The notes under the pieces: generated by a model
What the model saw: only the letters and a program-made list of their open reading frames with translations
Told to the model about the DNA's origin: nothing
The model's database searches: none
Shown here: one piece after another, positions 1 through 13,358 of the stretch
How positions within the stretch are numbered: the stretch's first letter is position 1
Layout of the letters: each line of letters starts with the position of its first letter
Origin: Cadophora sp. MPI-SDFR-AT-0126
Lineage: Eukaryota > Ascomycota > Leotiomycetes > Helotiales > Ploettnerulaceae
Length of the DNA: 64,000 nucleotides
Direction: 5' to 3'
Assembly: GCA_020747065.1 (NCBI GenBank)
Contig: JAGMVK010000003.1
Location: forward strand, 2,852,001-2,916,000
Made by a program: the position numbers and the translations under genes

Positions 1-2542
1 TTTGATATCAGCCTGCCGAACTATCCAGCGAACGAACACAATGAACTCATTGTCTGGGAACAACGTCTTCTTCGTACAACCAAGCCAAAGATAGCTAATA
101 TCACACCACCACACCAAGCGGAAACAAACCCCCAATAGCAAACAAGGAAACTCGAGCCTCTGAGCCGACCATTACCGTATGAACACGAGCAATAACCACC
201 CAGGACCAAAGTCTCCGAAGTCCAATCCAATCCTTTCCAATGGGACAGCGTGCCGAGATGGAGAATGATTGATTGCTTACGACGAGCGGGCATCTCGCAT
301 TCCTCCTTCCACCGTTCCGGCACGACTCCCTGCTTGCACAACCCTACTGCTTGGTTGCTTGCTTGCCGCACTTCCTTGCATGTGCCTACCCCTCACCCCT
401 CACTCCCCCTTCCTCCATCCATAACCAAGGTCAACACGTTCAGCATCTCGGCGCCATGAATGGCGAGACACCGAGCAGGCTTGGGTACCGCCGATGTCAA
501 CAATCAGCTCGTCTCGCCTCGCCTCATGTCGTCTGCATCCATTCATTGTTTATCAATCGCTCTGTAATCCCTCAACCTACCTACCGCTATACTCTCTTAC
601 CTTTCGGACCTTCATCTATCTATCTTTCCGGCTTGCCTGTCACGTTGGGCACCATCGCCTCTCTTGATCAGTTATCACATTCTCAACACCTCCCTACCTG
701 ACTCCTGACAGGCCGTTTCAAACTTTGGCATGTCGTGCCTATCTCCCTCCTCCATTCAATTTTCGAATCCCACGACAAGAAAGAACAAGCTTGCTGTCGT
801 GGCCCCGTATCTCCAGCTTGCTCACACACCCTCTCACCTTCCAGTCTCTCAATCTCTCAACCTTCCTTTCTCCCTGCGCGGCACCTACGGACCCTCTTCC
901 TTTTGAAAGATTACAGATTTTCAATGATGAGAATCAAAAATAGGAGTAAACGTCCCACAACCGAACGGACCAAACAATGGAAATGCCATGCCAGCAAGCT
1001 CCCATCCATCCAAGCATGCAGTGCAACGTGATCTGAAATCACGCGAGCAGAGCACGCACGCACGTACGCACGCTGGCCATCTGCTGTCCGGGCTCTGCAG
1101 GATCGTGGCTCGAATGGCTTGATACCCAACTGCATATGCATATTACACCAATTCCCAAGATGGACCCCAAGACCCTTGCTCCAGCACTTAACCAGCAACG
1201 AAGATTATTGCAAGGGTTGGTCGGATGGAAAGAGGAGAAGGACAAACCAAGCTCAACCAATTCGAGCAAAAAAGCTGACATGACATGACATGATAACGCG
1301 GAACAACCTCATCTCTGCTCTTTGTCTCCCTCCGGAATGGTATATGCATGTCTGCCACAATTGCAGATATATCTGCATGCATGAAATCTGCAGTTCGCGC
1401 CATGCCATGCAAGAAAATGCCGAGAGCACTGCCATACCCTACCCAATCCATACCAAAATCAAAACCTCACTAACGTCCTTCTCGAATTCCGATACTCTCG
1501 GCACTGCAAAATCGTACCGTATCTGATCTTATCTGATCTGATAATCAGATGGTCCAATGTTTCCGTGCACCGGGTCGGACTTATGGAAGGAAGAGCATCT
1601 TTCCTCGGTTTTCCAAATAGGGTTTTTTTCTCTCTGTAGGGATCTGGAAGAATGGGCCGGCTATCCATTTCTGGTGTTCCACGTCCAGTCATTTTCCAGA
1701 ACCAGAACAAGAGTCAGAGCCAGAGCTAGAAGCCAGTATCTCCCTCTCTGCCTCTGCCTTGCTTGGTAAACAAACTCTCCACGCCCTACTCTCTTCGGAA
1801 AGAAAAAGGAATTTCCCCATACTATCATGCTATCTACCATACCAGTTACAACATGTAATTTCTTTCTACATCCCTTCCCCTCCTCTATGTCCTCCTTCTC
1901 CTCCTCCTCCTCCTCCTCTCCTCAAGGCCCATCTTAAAGGACTATACATCTATCTATCATCTGCCTCTATCACCTATGATCTGCCATCACTACAACCACA
2001 ACCGCAGCCCCAGTACAAACGTAAAGACGAGACTGCTGCCTGCCTGTCGTGCAACAACACAGTCCAACTCAACACAACACAATACAACACAGACGTAACA
2101 CGCATCTATCTAGCCATCTATCTATCTGTCACATGGTTCAGCTCCCTTTAGCCTCCTAGTAGGGAGGTCACCTTCAGGTCGAGGACAGGAAGTGAGTACA
2201 GAGTAGAAACGATGCATTTTAGCTTTATCTGTGACGACGAAGACATCTCCTACCTCAAAGTGATGCATGCTTTGCCTCGCTTAGAAGGTAAAGGAGGAGA
2301 GTTGCTGGTCTATGGGTCGGGCTTTCCGACACAAGTCTTAAGGTATTTCCCGGAAGATTTCTAGCAAGATACTCGCAAGTGCATTTTCAGGTGTCTAGCT
2401 CTCAGTGTATGTTGCAGTCAATGTCAGGCATCGTACTTCCACCACCACCATGTAGCAATTATAGTCTCCAGATCCCACATACAGATGCAACGTACCTTCT
2501 TCCTTCTTAAACAACGCCTGTAATGAGCAACTCAACCTGTGA
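1..2542. other. Gene-free left flank, pyrimidine-rich
   Basis: I see no convincing exon here on either strand. The plus strand is rich in C and T, with a CTC/CCT microsatellite at about 1891-1922, a GCAC/GTAC-type alternating run near 1052-1075 and two direct copies of ATCTGATCT at 1521-1539 followed by the inverse ATCAGAT at 1544-1550. Short ORFs are low-complexity and lack conserved motifs. The composition resembles promoter or long 5' leader DNA, but the next gene to the right points the other way, so any served gene would lie to the left or be non-coding. Confidence 0.5.
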
Positions 2543-4444
2543 CTACATCTTGGTCTGCTTTCTAGCCTTCCCATGATCTCCTTCATCGAGCCAATCCATA
2601 TTCTTACCGGGCGTAAAACCAGGCTTCATTGATTCCAGCTTACGCTTCGTCCCCACTCCATCCACAGCTTTGGTGGTTCCAGCAGTTGATGCATCGGGGC
2701 TAACTTGCGTCTTCATGCCTCCAAGATTATCAGTCTCCCCTTCAACGCTCTCGGGTTCCGTCTCAATGAGATTGTGGCTCGCGTCGGCCCAATCCCGCTT
2801 TTGCACCTCGCGCTTTGTGTCGTCCACCCTTTCGAAATCGGAATCATCTGCACCAGACTTATCAACGCTCAGACTTTCGAGGACGCATTTCCTGAGAAAT
2901 CTCAGCGCTAAGTCGAGATCGCATTCTTCCCCTCTCAAGTATCTCATGAGGGCCTTCTCGGGCAGTTGACCAAGCCTCCGTCCGCTGATTGGTGTTCCCA
3001 GTTTTCCAGCGGAGACGTGGATGAGCTTGACAATCTCAAGAAGCTTGGGACCTGGAAAATCGATTGTCAGGGCCCCAACCATTGCTTCCAGAACAGCATC
3101 GTTGTATTTGGGTATATTAACTGCAGGTAAAATGACGTGGCAACCGATGAGTCTCTCCAAGACACTTCGAAGAATTTCGTACTGCTCTGCCATGCTCGGT
3201 GGACCAACGAACTCCCTTAGCCCACATCTGTCGAGGAAAGCGGGCTCCAAGGCATCATACATATTGGATGTAAACAGAAAAACCACATTCGAAAACCCTG
3301 CTGTTCGATCGAGGCCGGTTAGTAAAGCATTCGTAGCGCGCATCGAATCAAGACTCTCTCCGTGCTGAGTGCTGAACTCTCTTGAACTGGCGATGGACTC
3401 TACTTCATCGATCAATACACAGATGAAGCCATCCGGCCTTTCCTCGCATATAGAGATGATCATATTGAATATCTCGTCGACGTGTTTGGCGCTTTCGCTG
3501 TAGTATTTTGACAGCAGAACGGCAGTCTTAATTTGTATCAACTTGGTGGTTTTGTAGGTGTTGCTCAAGCGAATCGAGATTTTTTGTGCGAGACCTAGGC
3601 AGAGACTTGTCTTGCCTGTTCCTGGTGGACCGTGAAGAAGTATGAGAGGGTTGAGCTTCCGTCGGAGCTTGTGGGTTTCGAATGCTTTGGAATATCGAAC
3701 TGTCTGGGTCAGATGCGTAGCATAACATTTATGGAGAGGGGCAGCCTTACGAATGTTGGTCATCATCCAGATCAAGTCTGCCTTCAATTCATGGTCAAAC
3801 ACCAACCTTCCGAGAAGTCAGATTCTTGCGACCATTAGAGAGATGATCCTTACTCGTCCCATACTCCCTGGAACCTGACATTTGGCATCTGGATAACTTC
3901 TCCCAATAGTCCATTCTCATTTTGCTCTTTGTCCAAAGACGCCATACCATGCAGCTGGAAGACCTGAATTTTCACTTCCACCTTTGACGTTGTGAAGCAT
4001 TTTTCGACGGTAGTCGGCCCAATGTATTCGATCACCCTCAGAGAATCCAATGTTGCCTTGGAGTTCTCGTACTCCCGTCCTAATTTGGAAATAGCATCTA
4101 ATATGTGGCGTCAATTCATGTCTGTCCAGAGAATACTACCATCTCACTCTTCTTATTTACGAGTATGTCCTCCAGCAGCTCGAATACATTGGTAAACTTC
4201 ATCAATTGCGTTTCCAGGACTTTTGCATACTGCGATTAAGTCAGTATGATCACCTCTCAGCAGCGCTGGCAGGACTCACAGCTTCACATCTCTCGAAGTC
4301 CATGTCACCAGTTTCGAGCATCCCATCTTTTAATCTGGCTTCGATAAAGAGCGTGCCTTTCTTGCCGGCCTTCTCTACACGTCGGACTTCGACGAACTCG
4401 CCGCCTGGAAGCGCACGCTCGGGTGAAGAGTGATCGCGAGACAT
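2543..4444 (-). CDS. PCH2: Pch2/TRIP13-type AAA+ ATPase, meiotic checkpoint
   Basis: Pch2/TRIP13 is a hexameric AAA+ ATPase that remodels HORMA-domain proteins in meiotic chromosome-axis and checkpoint control. I join four exons on the minus strand: 4280-4444, 4148-4229, 3854-4097 and 2543-3806. They give 584 residues with consistent phases and gtgagt, gtgaga and gtaagg donors. The last exon has Walker A (GPPGTGKTSLC), Walker B and flank (LIDEVESI), sensor-1-like TSN and an arginine-containing LDRCGLREFVGPPS segment. Just before the ATPase, FQGVWDELVFDHELK matches the family junction. The first ATG is at 4444; the open frame reaches further upstream but only with a TTG. The N-terminal 130 residues look helical and are not the metazoan type. 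The Asp/Glu-rich C-terminal tail of about 120 residues appears lineage-specific. Confidence 0.9.
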
Positions 4445-5277
4445 ATTCCTGATTGTCGATGGTGATGAGTGCGGTATTTTGGCGAGATGGAGGTAAGTTT
4501 GGGCGTTGCAAGATGGACAAGCCAGTCTTCCAGGAAAGGAAAGAACATTGGGCGGAAGGGCCAAGGGGGCTCAAGCAAGATGTTGACAACTGCAAACAAG
4601 TCGACTTGTGAGAGATAATTACCTAGGTATCTTGAGGCGTATCAATCTTTTCTTCTATTCTATGTAATTATCGCCTTCTATGTAGCTCTCCTAATTTCTC
4701 ATCCGTGGGGTTCTTTGCTAGACTGAAATCTGTTGTGTTCCTAGTAAGCTCCGCTGAGCTCATCGACCTGGCTCTGAACCATCACCCGTCCACCTCAGAC
4801 AGTAGAACTCGCTGTACGGCAAGTTAGATGGTTCCATTTTCCCATCTGAGCGGAGTTGCATGACTATTCCTTCAATTCAACCTTCAATTCAAGGACTATC
4901 ACATCAGGCGGATCGAAATGGAGGAGCATCAGGGTCACGCCAAGAAAGATGAATCCAGGACTAGGAGTACCGGGGTTTCACAATAATTATCAAGCCCAGC
5001 AATTATCTTTTAAATTGGCTAATTTTTCATACGATGCTTCCACGAGCAATCGGACATTCTAATGTTCCAATTTTTCAAAGTGTCTCTTTGTTTGCACCAA
5101 AACAGTGGTTGTCGCGTCAAGCTGGAACCAGCTACCCATGTTCGCCAAGACGGGCATCAAGGTTTTGGTGGCGTCGCCTAAATACGGCGTCATCAAGCAT
5201 ACAGCAAGCACTGCTTGAAGCTTCTTTGGCGTCGCAAAGACCTCTCCGCCATTTTTACTCCCCAACGATCAACGACG
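4445..5277. other. Divergent intergenic region between PCH2 and the CSC1-like gene
   Basis: The 830 bp hold the 5' sides of two divergently transcribed genes. No ORF here has coding character. The open frame upstream of the PCH2 ATG (to 4564) has no in-frame ATG and is treated as 5' leader. I recognise no specific regulatory site. Confidence 0.45.
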
Positions 5278-7972
5278 ATGGACGCACTGTCTGCCCCGAA
5301 GAAGTGTGATCTCACCGATCCTACCGATCCTAACAATGGACAGAAGCAAATCTATGTACAGCTTGTCTTGTCCTTAGCGCTGGGCTTGTCAGCCTTCTTG
5401 GGCTTTTGCGTGAGTCTCCTTGCGATGATGAATCCGTTGCAAAGCATACTGACAGTCGCAGTTCCTTCGCCCAAGATGGAAGAGTCTATATGCTGCTCGC
5501 AAGAAGCAAACCGATGCAGCTGCAGATCTGCCAGACCTCCCAGATAGCTTCTTTGGATGGATACCTGTCTTATACAGAGTGACAGAGCAGGAAGTACTTG
5601 CTTCAGCAGGTCTTGATGCTTATGTTGTAGGTCTCCAACTGCTCGCAGTATGCGCATGTGTGAGCTCTGCTAATTTCTGAAGTTTCTTGCCTTCTTCAAG
5701 ATGTCAATAAAGCTTTTTGCAACGATTTTTGTTTTCGTATGCGTTGTACTCGCTCCAATCAACTATCACTACGACTACCTACCCACGCCCGGCAACCCCG
5801 AAAATCCGAATAGACCATCTCCGTCATTATTTGAAATCCTATCGGCTGATAATTGGAGCTACGAGCTGGATAACATGGTGAAGGGAAAGGACGGGAAGAC
5901 GCCGATAGACACAACTTACTTGTGGGCGTACTTGATCTTCACCTACTCTTTCACGGCTCTTGTCATTTTTTTCATGGCCACTGAAACTCGAAGGATAATA
6001 CAGATACGACAAGACTATCTTGGAAGCCAGTCCACGATTACAGATCGGACTATCAAGCTATCAGGCATTCCTGTTGAGCTGCGATCCGAGAAGGATATAA
6101 AAGAATTCTTAGAGAAGCTTGAAATTGGAAAGGTTGAGAGTGTGACTCTCTGCCGTGATTGGAAAAAGCTAGATAAACTGGTTGAAGACAGGGCTTACAT
6201 ACTGCGAAAACTGGAAGAGGCATGGGCAGTGCACCAAGGACGGAGCAGGACCAAGATTATTCGACCCCCGGAGCCACTAGCCTCAGATACAGCCAACGAC
6301 AACGACGACAGCGAACACAACGAGGGCGACACTCTCATGGGAGCTAGTCATGTCACTCCGTATGAAAAGCCGCGGCCGACCACCAGGATCTGGTACGGGT
6401 TCTTGAACCTCCAGAGCCGAAAGGTTGACGCCATCGATTATTACGAGGAGCAACTGCGCAAGATGGACGACAAGATTGCTGCTGCAAGAAGGAAAGAGTA
6501 CAAGCCGACTCCCCTTGCCTTTGTTACTATGGACTCGATACCAGCTTGTCAAATGGCTGTGCAAGCTCTTTTGGACCCCGCACCAATGCAGCTTTTGGCC
6601 AAATTAGCTCCTGCACCAACAGATGTCGTTTGGCGAAATACGTATCTGCCACGGTCTAGCCGGATGATGCGGTCTTGGACCATCACAGCTTTCATCATCG
6701 TGCTTACGATTTTCTGGCTTATCCCGGTTGTTGCTCTTGCAGGCTTGGTAGACCTTTGCTCTATTCGACAGGTCTGGCCACAACTCGCGGATGTCCTTGA
6801 ACGTCATGATATTATCAAAGCTTTGGTCCAGACAGGTTTGCCGACACTGGTCGTTTCCCTGTTGAATGTTGCGGTTCCGTTCCTATACGATTATCTCGCA
6901 AACTACCAAGGGATGATATCTCAAGGCGATGTTGAGCTGTCCGTCATATCGAAGAACTTCTTCTTCACATTCTTCAACGTTTTCTTGGTCTTCACAGCGT
7001 TCGGAACTGCAAGCAAATTCTGGCCAATGCTTCAAGAGTCACTAAAAGATACGACCAAGATTGCATACAAGCTGGCCGGGTCAGTGCAAGCCTTTGCTAT
7101 ATTCTACGTTAACTTCATCCTTCTTCAGGGTGTTGGCCTTCTTCCGTTCCGACTGTTGGAATTTGGAAGCGTCGCGCTCTACCCAATTATGCGGATGGGA
7201 TCAAAGACGCCGAGAGACTTTGCGGAGCTGGTCGAGCCACCACTGTTCAAATACGGCTTCTATCTTCCTTCCGCAATCCTAATATACATTCTCTGTCTTG
7301 TATACAGTATCTTGCCACCAGGATACATGGTTTTATTCTTCGGCCTCATTTACTTTGTTCTTGGATACTACACCTACAAATATCAACTTCTGTACGCGAT
7401 GGATCATCCCCAGCACGCAACTGGTGGAGCTTGGCCAATGATTTGTTATCGAATCATGCTTGGTCTTGGGGTATTCCAAGTCGTCATGGCTGGAATCATC
7501 GCCTTAAAATCTGCTTTGACCGCAGCGGCACTGGTCGTTCCATTGATCCCATTCACAATATGGTACAGCTACTATTTTGGGCGGACCTACGAGCCTTTGA
7601 TGAAGTTCATCGCACTCAGGTCTATTCGAAGAGACAGCAGTGCAGAGATCAACATTGCAGGCGAAAACATTGGAATCAACCGCCCGCCAGGATTTGCTCG
7701 ACGAGCAAGCACCACAATCGATGAGGCAAGAGAGGAGGGTCTGAAATTCATTAATCCAAGTCTCGTTGGACCGTAAGTCTCCATATTTGTCCTATGAATA
7801 TGACTGACAAGCTTCTAGATTAGATAAAGTATGGATCGACAATGGATCTGGTCCAAGCCAGTCAAATGGAGAGGCGTCCGAGGCTGAAATTACCAGAGAG
7901 GAGAGTGCAACAAGCTCTGTGAGTCTTGGAGACACACACATCTGGCGAGATAACGGAGACGGAAATGTATAG
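5278..7972 (+). CDS. CSC1/OSCA/TMEM63-family osmosensitive cation channel
   Basis: Members of this family are hyperosmotically or mechanically gated cation channels (yeast Csc1, Rsn1, Phm7; plant OSCA). Four exons, 5278-5409, 5462-5626, 5683-7772 and 7819-7972, give 846 residues. The N-terminal RSN1_TM part shows TM1 at about 22-44, then FLRPRWKSLYAARKK and the family signature FFGWIPVL and GLDAYVFLAFFK running across the second intron. TM2 and TM3 follow at about 105-125 and 177-197. A cytosolic RNA-recognition-like PHM7 domain spans about 200-430 with an acidic insert (DTANDNDDSEHNEGD). The DUF221 channel core lies at about 430-760, including SVISKNFFFTFFNVFLVF and a PPGYMVLFFGLIYFVLGYY segment. 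I take the ATG at 5278; an in-frame ATG at 5215 would add 21 atypical residues. The last exon is hydrophilic and acidic. Confidence 0.92.
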
Positions 7973-8256
7973 TATCACTACCAGCAGCATTAAGGGCCTT
8001 ATTGGGGAGCGATGGTGTGTTGTCGCACCTTCCCGGATTGTTTCTCGTTCCTAGCACATATACCCATAGTTCCTTCCTGAAATTGTACACAACCTTGCCT
8101 TCCATTTTCCAAACATCCTTTTCCTTCAGCATCATCCTCTCATCAGTATACCTACCTCACCCCGATAGCCCTATATAGCCAATCCTGGTGCCTCAAATGT
8201 TCCAAGACAGACCCACGACATTGACTATAGCTGCATAGCCAGCAGCGATCACGAGC

Positions 8257-11200
8257 ATGTCTTCCCAGATCCTGCTCTCCAGGGGCATTGCAGATCCGGA
8301 TACGGCTTCTTTCTCCACCTCCACATCTACCTCCACCGACTTCGACAGCCCAACCTTGGCCACTTCCATTTTCGAATCTGGCACAAACCACCTCATGACC
8401 CTTGGAAATTCTGCTTCAAAAAGTGTCTCTGGACTTGATGGCGTGGGTGCTGATCTGGGTAAAGGCAAGACGATCTGTCCTTATCAGCCTCGGCCAGCCG
8501 CGAATATAGGGACGACACCTGTCGAGAAGCGCACCCTCAGCCGTAGTAACACCTTCTTCGACGATCCCAGTGATCCTCGGGCAGCTCTAGATGACGACTT
8601 GCTCGAACCCTGCCCTCATGCTCCGATCTGTGACTCGGTTTCCGAGGTTCTTAGTGGGAAGAAAGATATCCGTGTGAGAGCTCGGTCGGCAGTAACTAGG
8701 CCGTTGGATATGGCCTCTCGGAATTTTCGAGATCAGCCAGCACATACGGCTGCGATAGCTTTCAGCGATTGTCCACCTCTGTTCCCTGCCTCGACCTTTC
8801 CACCAGACAAAAGTACTCCGCAGCACCTGAACATTGAACACCTGAAATCCGTGGCTGTCAAGCCATCGTGTTCATGGTCAGGCCCTCCTGATTCAAAGCC
8901 CGAAGCCCTCACAGCAGCATGTAAGTTTGCCATGTCCAATGGGACATATGCGACATCGAACTCACAACTCCAGGTCGATTGCCCACTGAAATCGTGCAGC
9001 AAATCTTTGAACGACTTGCTCCTACCGATTTCAATTCCGCTCGACATACATGCCGTTCATGGTTCATCAGCTCGCTGAACAGCCAGCTACTCATAGAGAT
9101 GCTGCGCCGGATGGGCTACTCAGACGGGGCTATTCAGAACACCTCCAATATCACCAGCGGATTTCGGACATTGAACCCGGAATGGGTCATGAGCAAACGG
9201 ATTGCCAGAGAATGTGCCCTGGGGCCCGACGTCTCGCAAATATCCAAAGGCAACTCAGCACTTTGCGAGATATCCACAATAAATTTTACAGAAATTGAGG
9301 TTCACTACCCGGGTCCAGATCTGGCTAGTACTACATTCACTGTCAGCAATTGCGGTAGATTCTTGATGGCAGCAAATGGTTGCTTGGTCTATATCTACGA
9401 GCTAAATCGTCCCCACAAATCTGGAGGCTCGGCTGTCCATCCAGGGCTACTACGTCCTATAACAAGCGTCATATGTCCGGCAAGAGTCCTTGCTTGCAGC
9501 ATGGATACTTCGTCGCAGCGCTATGCCGTAGCAATTTTGCTTGATGGACGAATGGGCTTAGTCTGTGACATCACTGTCCTAAATCAACCTTCCACACCTT
9601 CTTCTCCTCCCAAAAGCACATTTGAGGAGCCAAGACTCTTTAGTCACCGGAATTGGGACCCATCGTTATTATACTCCACCACATCGGTAGGTTCGCGATG
9701 TTCTCATAATCTTTTCAGATGCTTATTAACCAACACAGGCTGACGAGTTCGGTTGGCAGGATATCCTCCAGGGTGACATACCCGGTAGATATCAGGTTGA
9801 ACAGCAAAGTCCTAAGCACACTTTAGGTCATGGCACCTCCATGCCAGTTGAAAATGGGCCCAGATCACTCTATCGAAACCTTTGTTCCGAAGACGATCCC
9901 CCTAGATCTGTTGCTATATGCCCACAACGTCGTTGTGTGGCTTTTGGGTGCTCCTCGGGACTTGAACTACACTGGGTCGATGCTCTTACTGGCCAGGACT
10001 TGAATCGGTGGTTTCCACTGACGGCACCCAGCGATTACTTGTTTTTTCTGCCTCCAAGGAAGAGTGTTGATTCGGCTAAAAAGCTTCGCCTCATTAGCAG
10101 TGCCGGCCGGCCTCATGAGAGATCTTCACTGTCCTCAAGAGCTTTCGGACATCGAGCGAGGACGAGTCCGTTCTGGGAACGATTTGGATGGGGCTTAAGT
10201 CAATTCGACGAAGATGCTGATGCTGGCGGAGCTGGCCACGTACCAAGTTCAGCCCAAGGTATCCTGACCCGATTGCGAATCGATGCCAGTCGACGCTCCC
10301 TGGTTGGGCGGATGGACTGCTCGGACCACTACCGGGCAGTGCCATTGAGTGATGTGAGTGACAATTGAATGTCCTACATGTGTTTTGTGTCATTCAAATG
10401 CTGATGCTGAAGTAGGGATACCATATTCTCTTTACGGATCCGGAGTCCGGGCTTCTCTGCCTAGGTAGTGATGCCCCAGTTGGTGGACCGACAAAACTAC
10501 TGCGTAAAATATGGTTACATTGTCCAGAATTGGAATCGACAATGGGTTCATCAACAACAACGACGCCCCTGGCATACACTGCTGGATCGGACCTCACCCA
10601 CGGGGTAAGAGTCTGTGCAGCCTTTGGCACCGGATCCGAACAAAGTATTTGGCTATTTTCAGTGCCAACTGATATTTTTAGAGCCAGTCAACTTCCAAAA
10701 GCTTCCTCCACTACTGCTACTTGGCTCAATGCATCATTACCCCGCGACACCGTGGCAGCAAAGCCCGAGGATGAGTGGATGAACTGGTGGCCAAGCGATG
10801 GACTCCAGCAATGGCTTAGCAGTGGCAGCCTCCCAGACCCTGCCCCTGGTTTCCTCCCGAAAAGTGTGTGGCCTGTCAAAATCCGAGGCCAGCGGATCGG
10901 CACTTGCAAGGGCCTGGTCGATCTTGCAATAGATTCGGGACCACACATGACAGTCTGGGCGTTTGGTAGGTCTGGCATTGCTACAGTGTGGAAACTCGAC
11001 GATGGCAGAACGCAAAGTATACAGAGTGTTCTGGTCGTCCGGGACGGTACGATTCGTGAAGTTAATTGTCACGAAAGTGATAAGAACACTGAGATGGTTG
11101 ATGCCCCAGCCACACGGCTTTCTGTTTTCCAGCCCGGCCAGTTTGATGGCACAGAATCAATCCAATATCACCACAAACGGCCAATACATTACGACTCGGA

Positions 11201-11408
11201 CGGAGATGTGTTTATGGTGGATCTGCCACCATTTCCCCCTCATAAAAGGAGATCTCGAGCGCTAGAGCAAGAGACGGTTGAGGCTGTGATCATGGATCCA
11301 CATGGTAATGAGGTGCGTTACCAGACAGAGACTTGGACGAGGCCATCATACAGAGTTGTTGTAGAGGAACTGACGGGAATCGCTCGCATCGATCTTGACA
11401 TCCAGTAG
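8257..11408 (+). CDS. Large F-box protein
   Basis: F-box proteins recruit substrates to SCF (Skp1-cullin) ubiquitin ligases. Four exons (8257-8920, 8974-9686, 9739-10353, 10416-11408) give 994 residues with canonical donors and consistent phases. Residues 1-220 are Ser/Thr/Pro-rich and look disordered. The F-box begins exactly at the first splice junction ([19 protein letters not shown], about 223-262, ending in CRSWF). The remaining 700 residues have scattered WD/beta-propeller-like segments such as [27 protein letters not shown] strands and [30 protein letters not shown] strands. I cannot assign a defined repeat family. The target is unknown. It is tandem with the upstream channel gene, about 285 bp away. 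Confidence 0.82.
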
Positions 11409-12631
11409 TGCGAGACTGATGAAGAATATTGTAAGGCTGAGATCGCCGGAAAGGCTGCTTTTACAGAAATTCGAATACCCTGAATCAAGGCTGTACATGA
11501 AAAGGAAACGGTCATTAGGGGGAATGAGGAGATACAAGGACGGGACGATGACTAGAATTATTAGGCAGGCGAAGTAGATCCCTTTCCAATACGGGTGGTT
11601 TGTCTACTTTATATATGCTTTTTCTCGCCTCGCCATAGTCCGATAACAAGCCGCTTCGGTATTGCTCCAACGTGAGCTGTACACCACTCCTCCAATTGTG
11701 CGCCTCACTTTCCTCCCCTCCCTACCCCGGTTCAAATGCTTTACCGAAAGCCAAATACTTAGCCGAAACCCCGCTAGGCCCCCCTTATTTTCATTTACAA
11801 GTACAAATGTCGTCACGTGTATATCGCCAAGCTCAGATTGACCAGGGACATCATCCCATCCTTGAGCCTTGTCGTCGCCTCGGTCCAATTCCCGCAACCC
11901 TGCCCAATCGCCCAACTCCATCAACATAACCCTGTCTAGACAGTGTCCACTCCCCAAGCCAAGTTTCCAGTTTTCAGTTTCCATTGCCAAATCCCAGTCC
12001 TTGATTTTTCTTTTACACTTCCACTTCCATCTCGCCTGCTGCACCAGCCTGCAAGACACCCAACCTGACAACACCAAGGAACTCCCCGCCATCATCCAAT
12101 CGTCATCGTGGCATGGGCATGGGACGGCGGGCAGACGGACATGTCTGCCCAACACCCAACCTCCTCCATTGGACTGCGCAAGGCAAGTCGAGGTAAAGCA
12201 AGACAAGACAAGGCAAGGCCGCCCTGTGATGTTTTTTGCCTTTTGCCTTTCTTTTCATTCTTTACTTAAGTCGTAAGGTTGCTTACGGCGTTTCCGGGTC
12301 CGTCTCATACTTCGTGCATGCTCCATACATACAATACGGAGGGGTAGTACACGTCGCCCTTCTTATATCTTTGCCTTTCCTTAGGACTTTGCTTTCGTCT
12401 CTTATATTCGCTTAATTTCTGAGAATTGAATTGCTTCATTGCTTGCCATTACTTGCGCCTGTATCCGCCTTTACAAATACCCGGCTTCACTACCCGATTA
12501 TTTTTGCGAAGACGGCTCGATAGCGATCGATACACGAATATCTTGCACTTGTGTACCATATTGTACAGTACTGTAAGAAAGACGACACTTTGCGCATTCG
12601 AATTTTCCTGCGATACCGATATTTCAGAGAG
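11409..12631. other. Intergenic region, pyrimidine-rich leader or promoter
   Basis: No supported exon. The plus strand is C/T-rich over 11.6-12.5 kb, as in long promoters and 5' leaders of plus-strand fungal genes, which fits the gene starting near 12632. Short ORFs on either strand (for example 11604-12206, minus) are low-complexity and show no family motif. Confidence 0.4.
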
Positions 12632-13358
12632 ATGTGTTTGTTCTGTAAGTACATCCTCGCCTCACATCCCAAGGCCCTCAATTGGCAGATAGCACAGCGA
12701 CAACATGAGACAAGGCCCACGACTCCAGCAATTCCTCACTTCATCTCCATAGTCCTCTACTGACCAGTACCCCTCAGCCCGCCGTCCCGAATGGGAAGAA
12801 GACGTCGTCTTCGCCAACCGCCGCCACGGCCACGGCCGGCGACGCTCCCGCGTCGTCTCCGAAACAATCATCACCTCCCGCCCAACCCAACAAGTAATCC
12901 ACGCACCTCCCACCCCTCCCCCGGTCGTCATCAAACCCGCGCCCTCTCCCCCACCGCCGCCCGCACCCCCCTCCCCTCCCCGCATCGAGCTCGTCTCTGT
13001 CGAAGAAGACACCCGGCGCGCCAGCCCCCGCGGCAGTCGCGTCAGCGTCAGCACGCACAAGAAGAGTCGGCATGGGAGCCGGGGCGGGGCAGAGGAGGTC
13101 TATATCGAGAGGGAGAGGGAGAGGGTGAGGCTCCCGCCGGTGGAGAAGCCGAGGGAGGAGTTCGAGACCTATAGGTATGTGCATGGGAGTGGACATATGG
13201 AGCCGGCGCCGGTGCAGGAGGAGATACAGAGGAGGAGGAGTAGGAGTATTACGTATGAGACTAATCCGAGGGTTAGTGGGAGGGTTACGGAGAGGGAGAG
13301 GGTGGTTATTGAGGATGATGGGAGTGGGAGGAGGAGGGAGTACTATCGACGGCCGTGA
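12632..13358 (+). CDS. Small Arg/Pro-rich hypothetical protein
   Basis: I propose two exons: 12632-12644, which ends at a perfect gtaagt donor, and 12778-13358. The acceptor (cccctcag) is preceded by a CTGAC branch point, and the phases agree (1 then 2). The product is 197 residues. It starts SRRPEWEEDVVFANRRHGH after four residues, then has an Arg-rich stretch, a Pro-rich block (PTPPPVVIKPAPSPPPPPAP) and a charged C-terminal half full of ERERER and RRR motifs. An in-frame TAG at about 12754 rules out a longer unspliced start. Similar acidic/Arg-rich short proteins are common in filamentous ascomycetes, but I do not know the function. The 3' half is strikingly purine-rich (GAG/AGG runs). A 210-codon antisense ORF is an artefact of this composition. 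The four-residue first exon is the weakest part of the model. Confidence 0.55.

Noticed and set aside
11604..12206. 200-codon minus-strand ORF
   Set aside because: Low-complexity product in C/T-rich leader-like DNA with no recognisable domain or splice partner.
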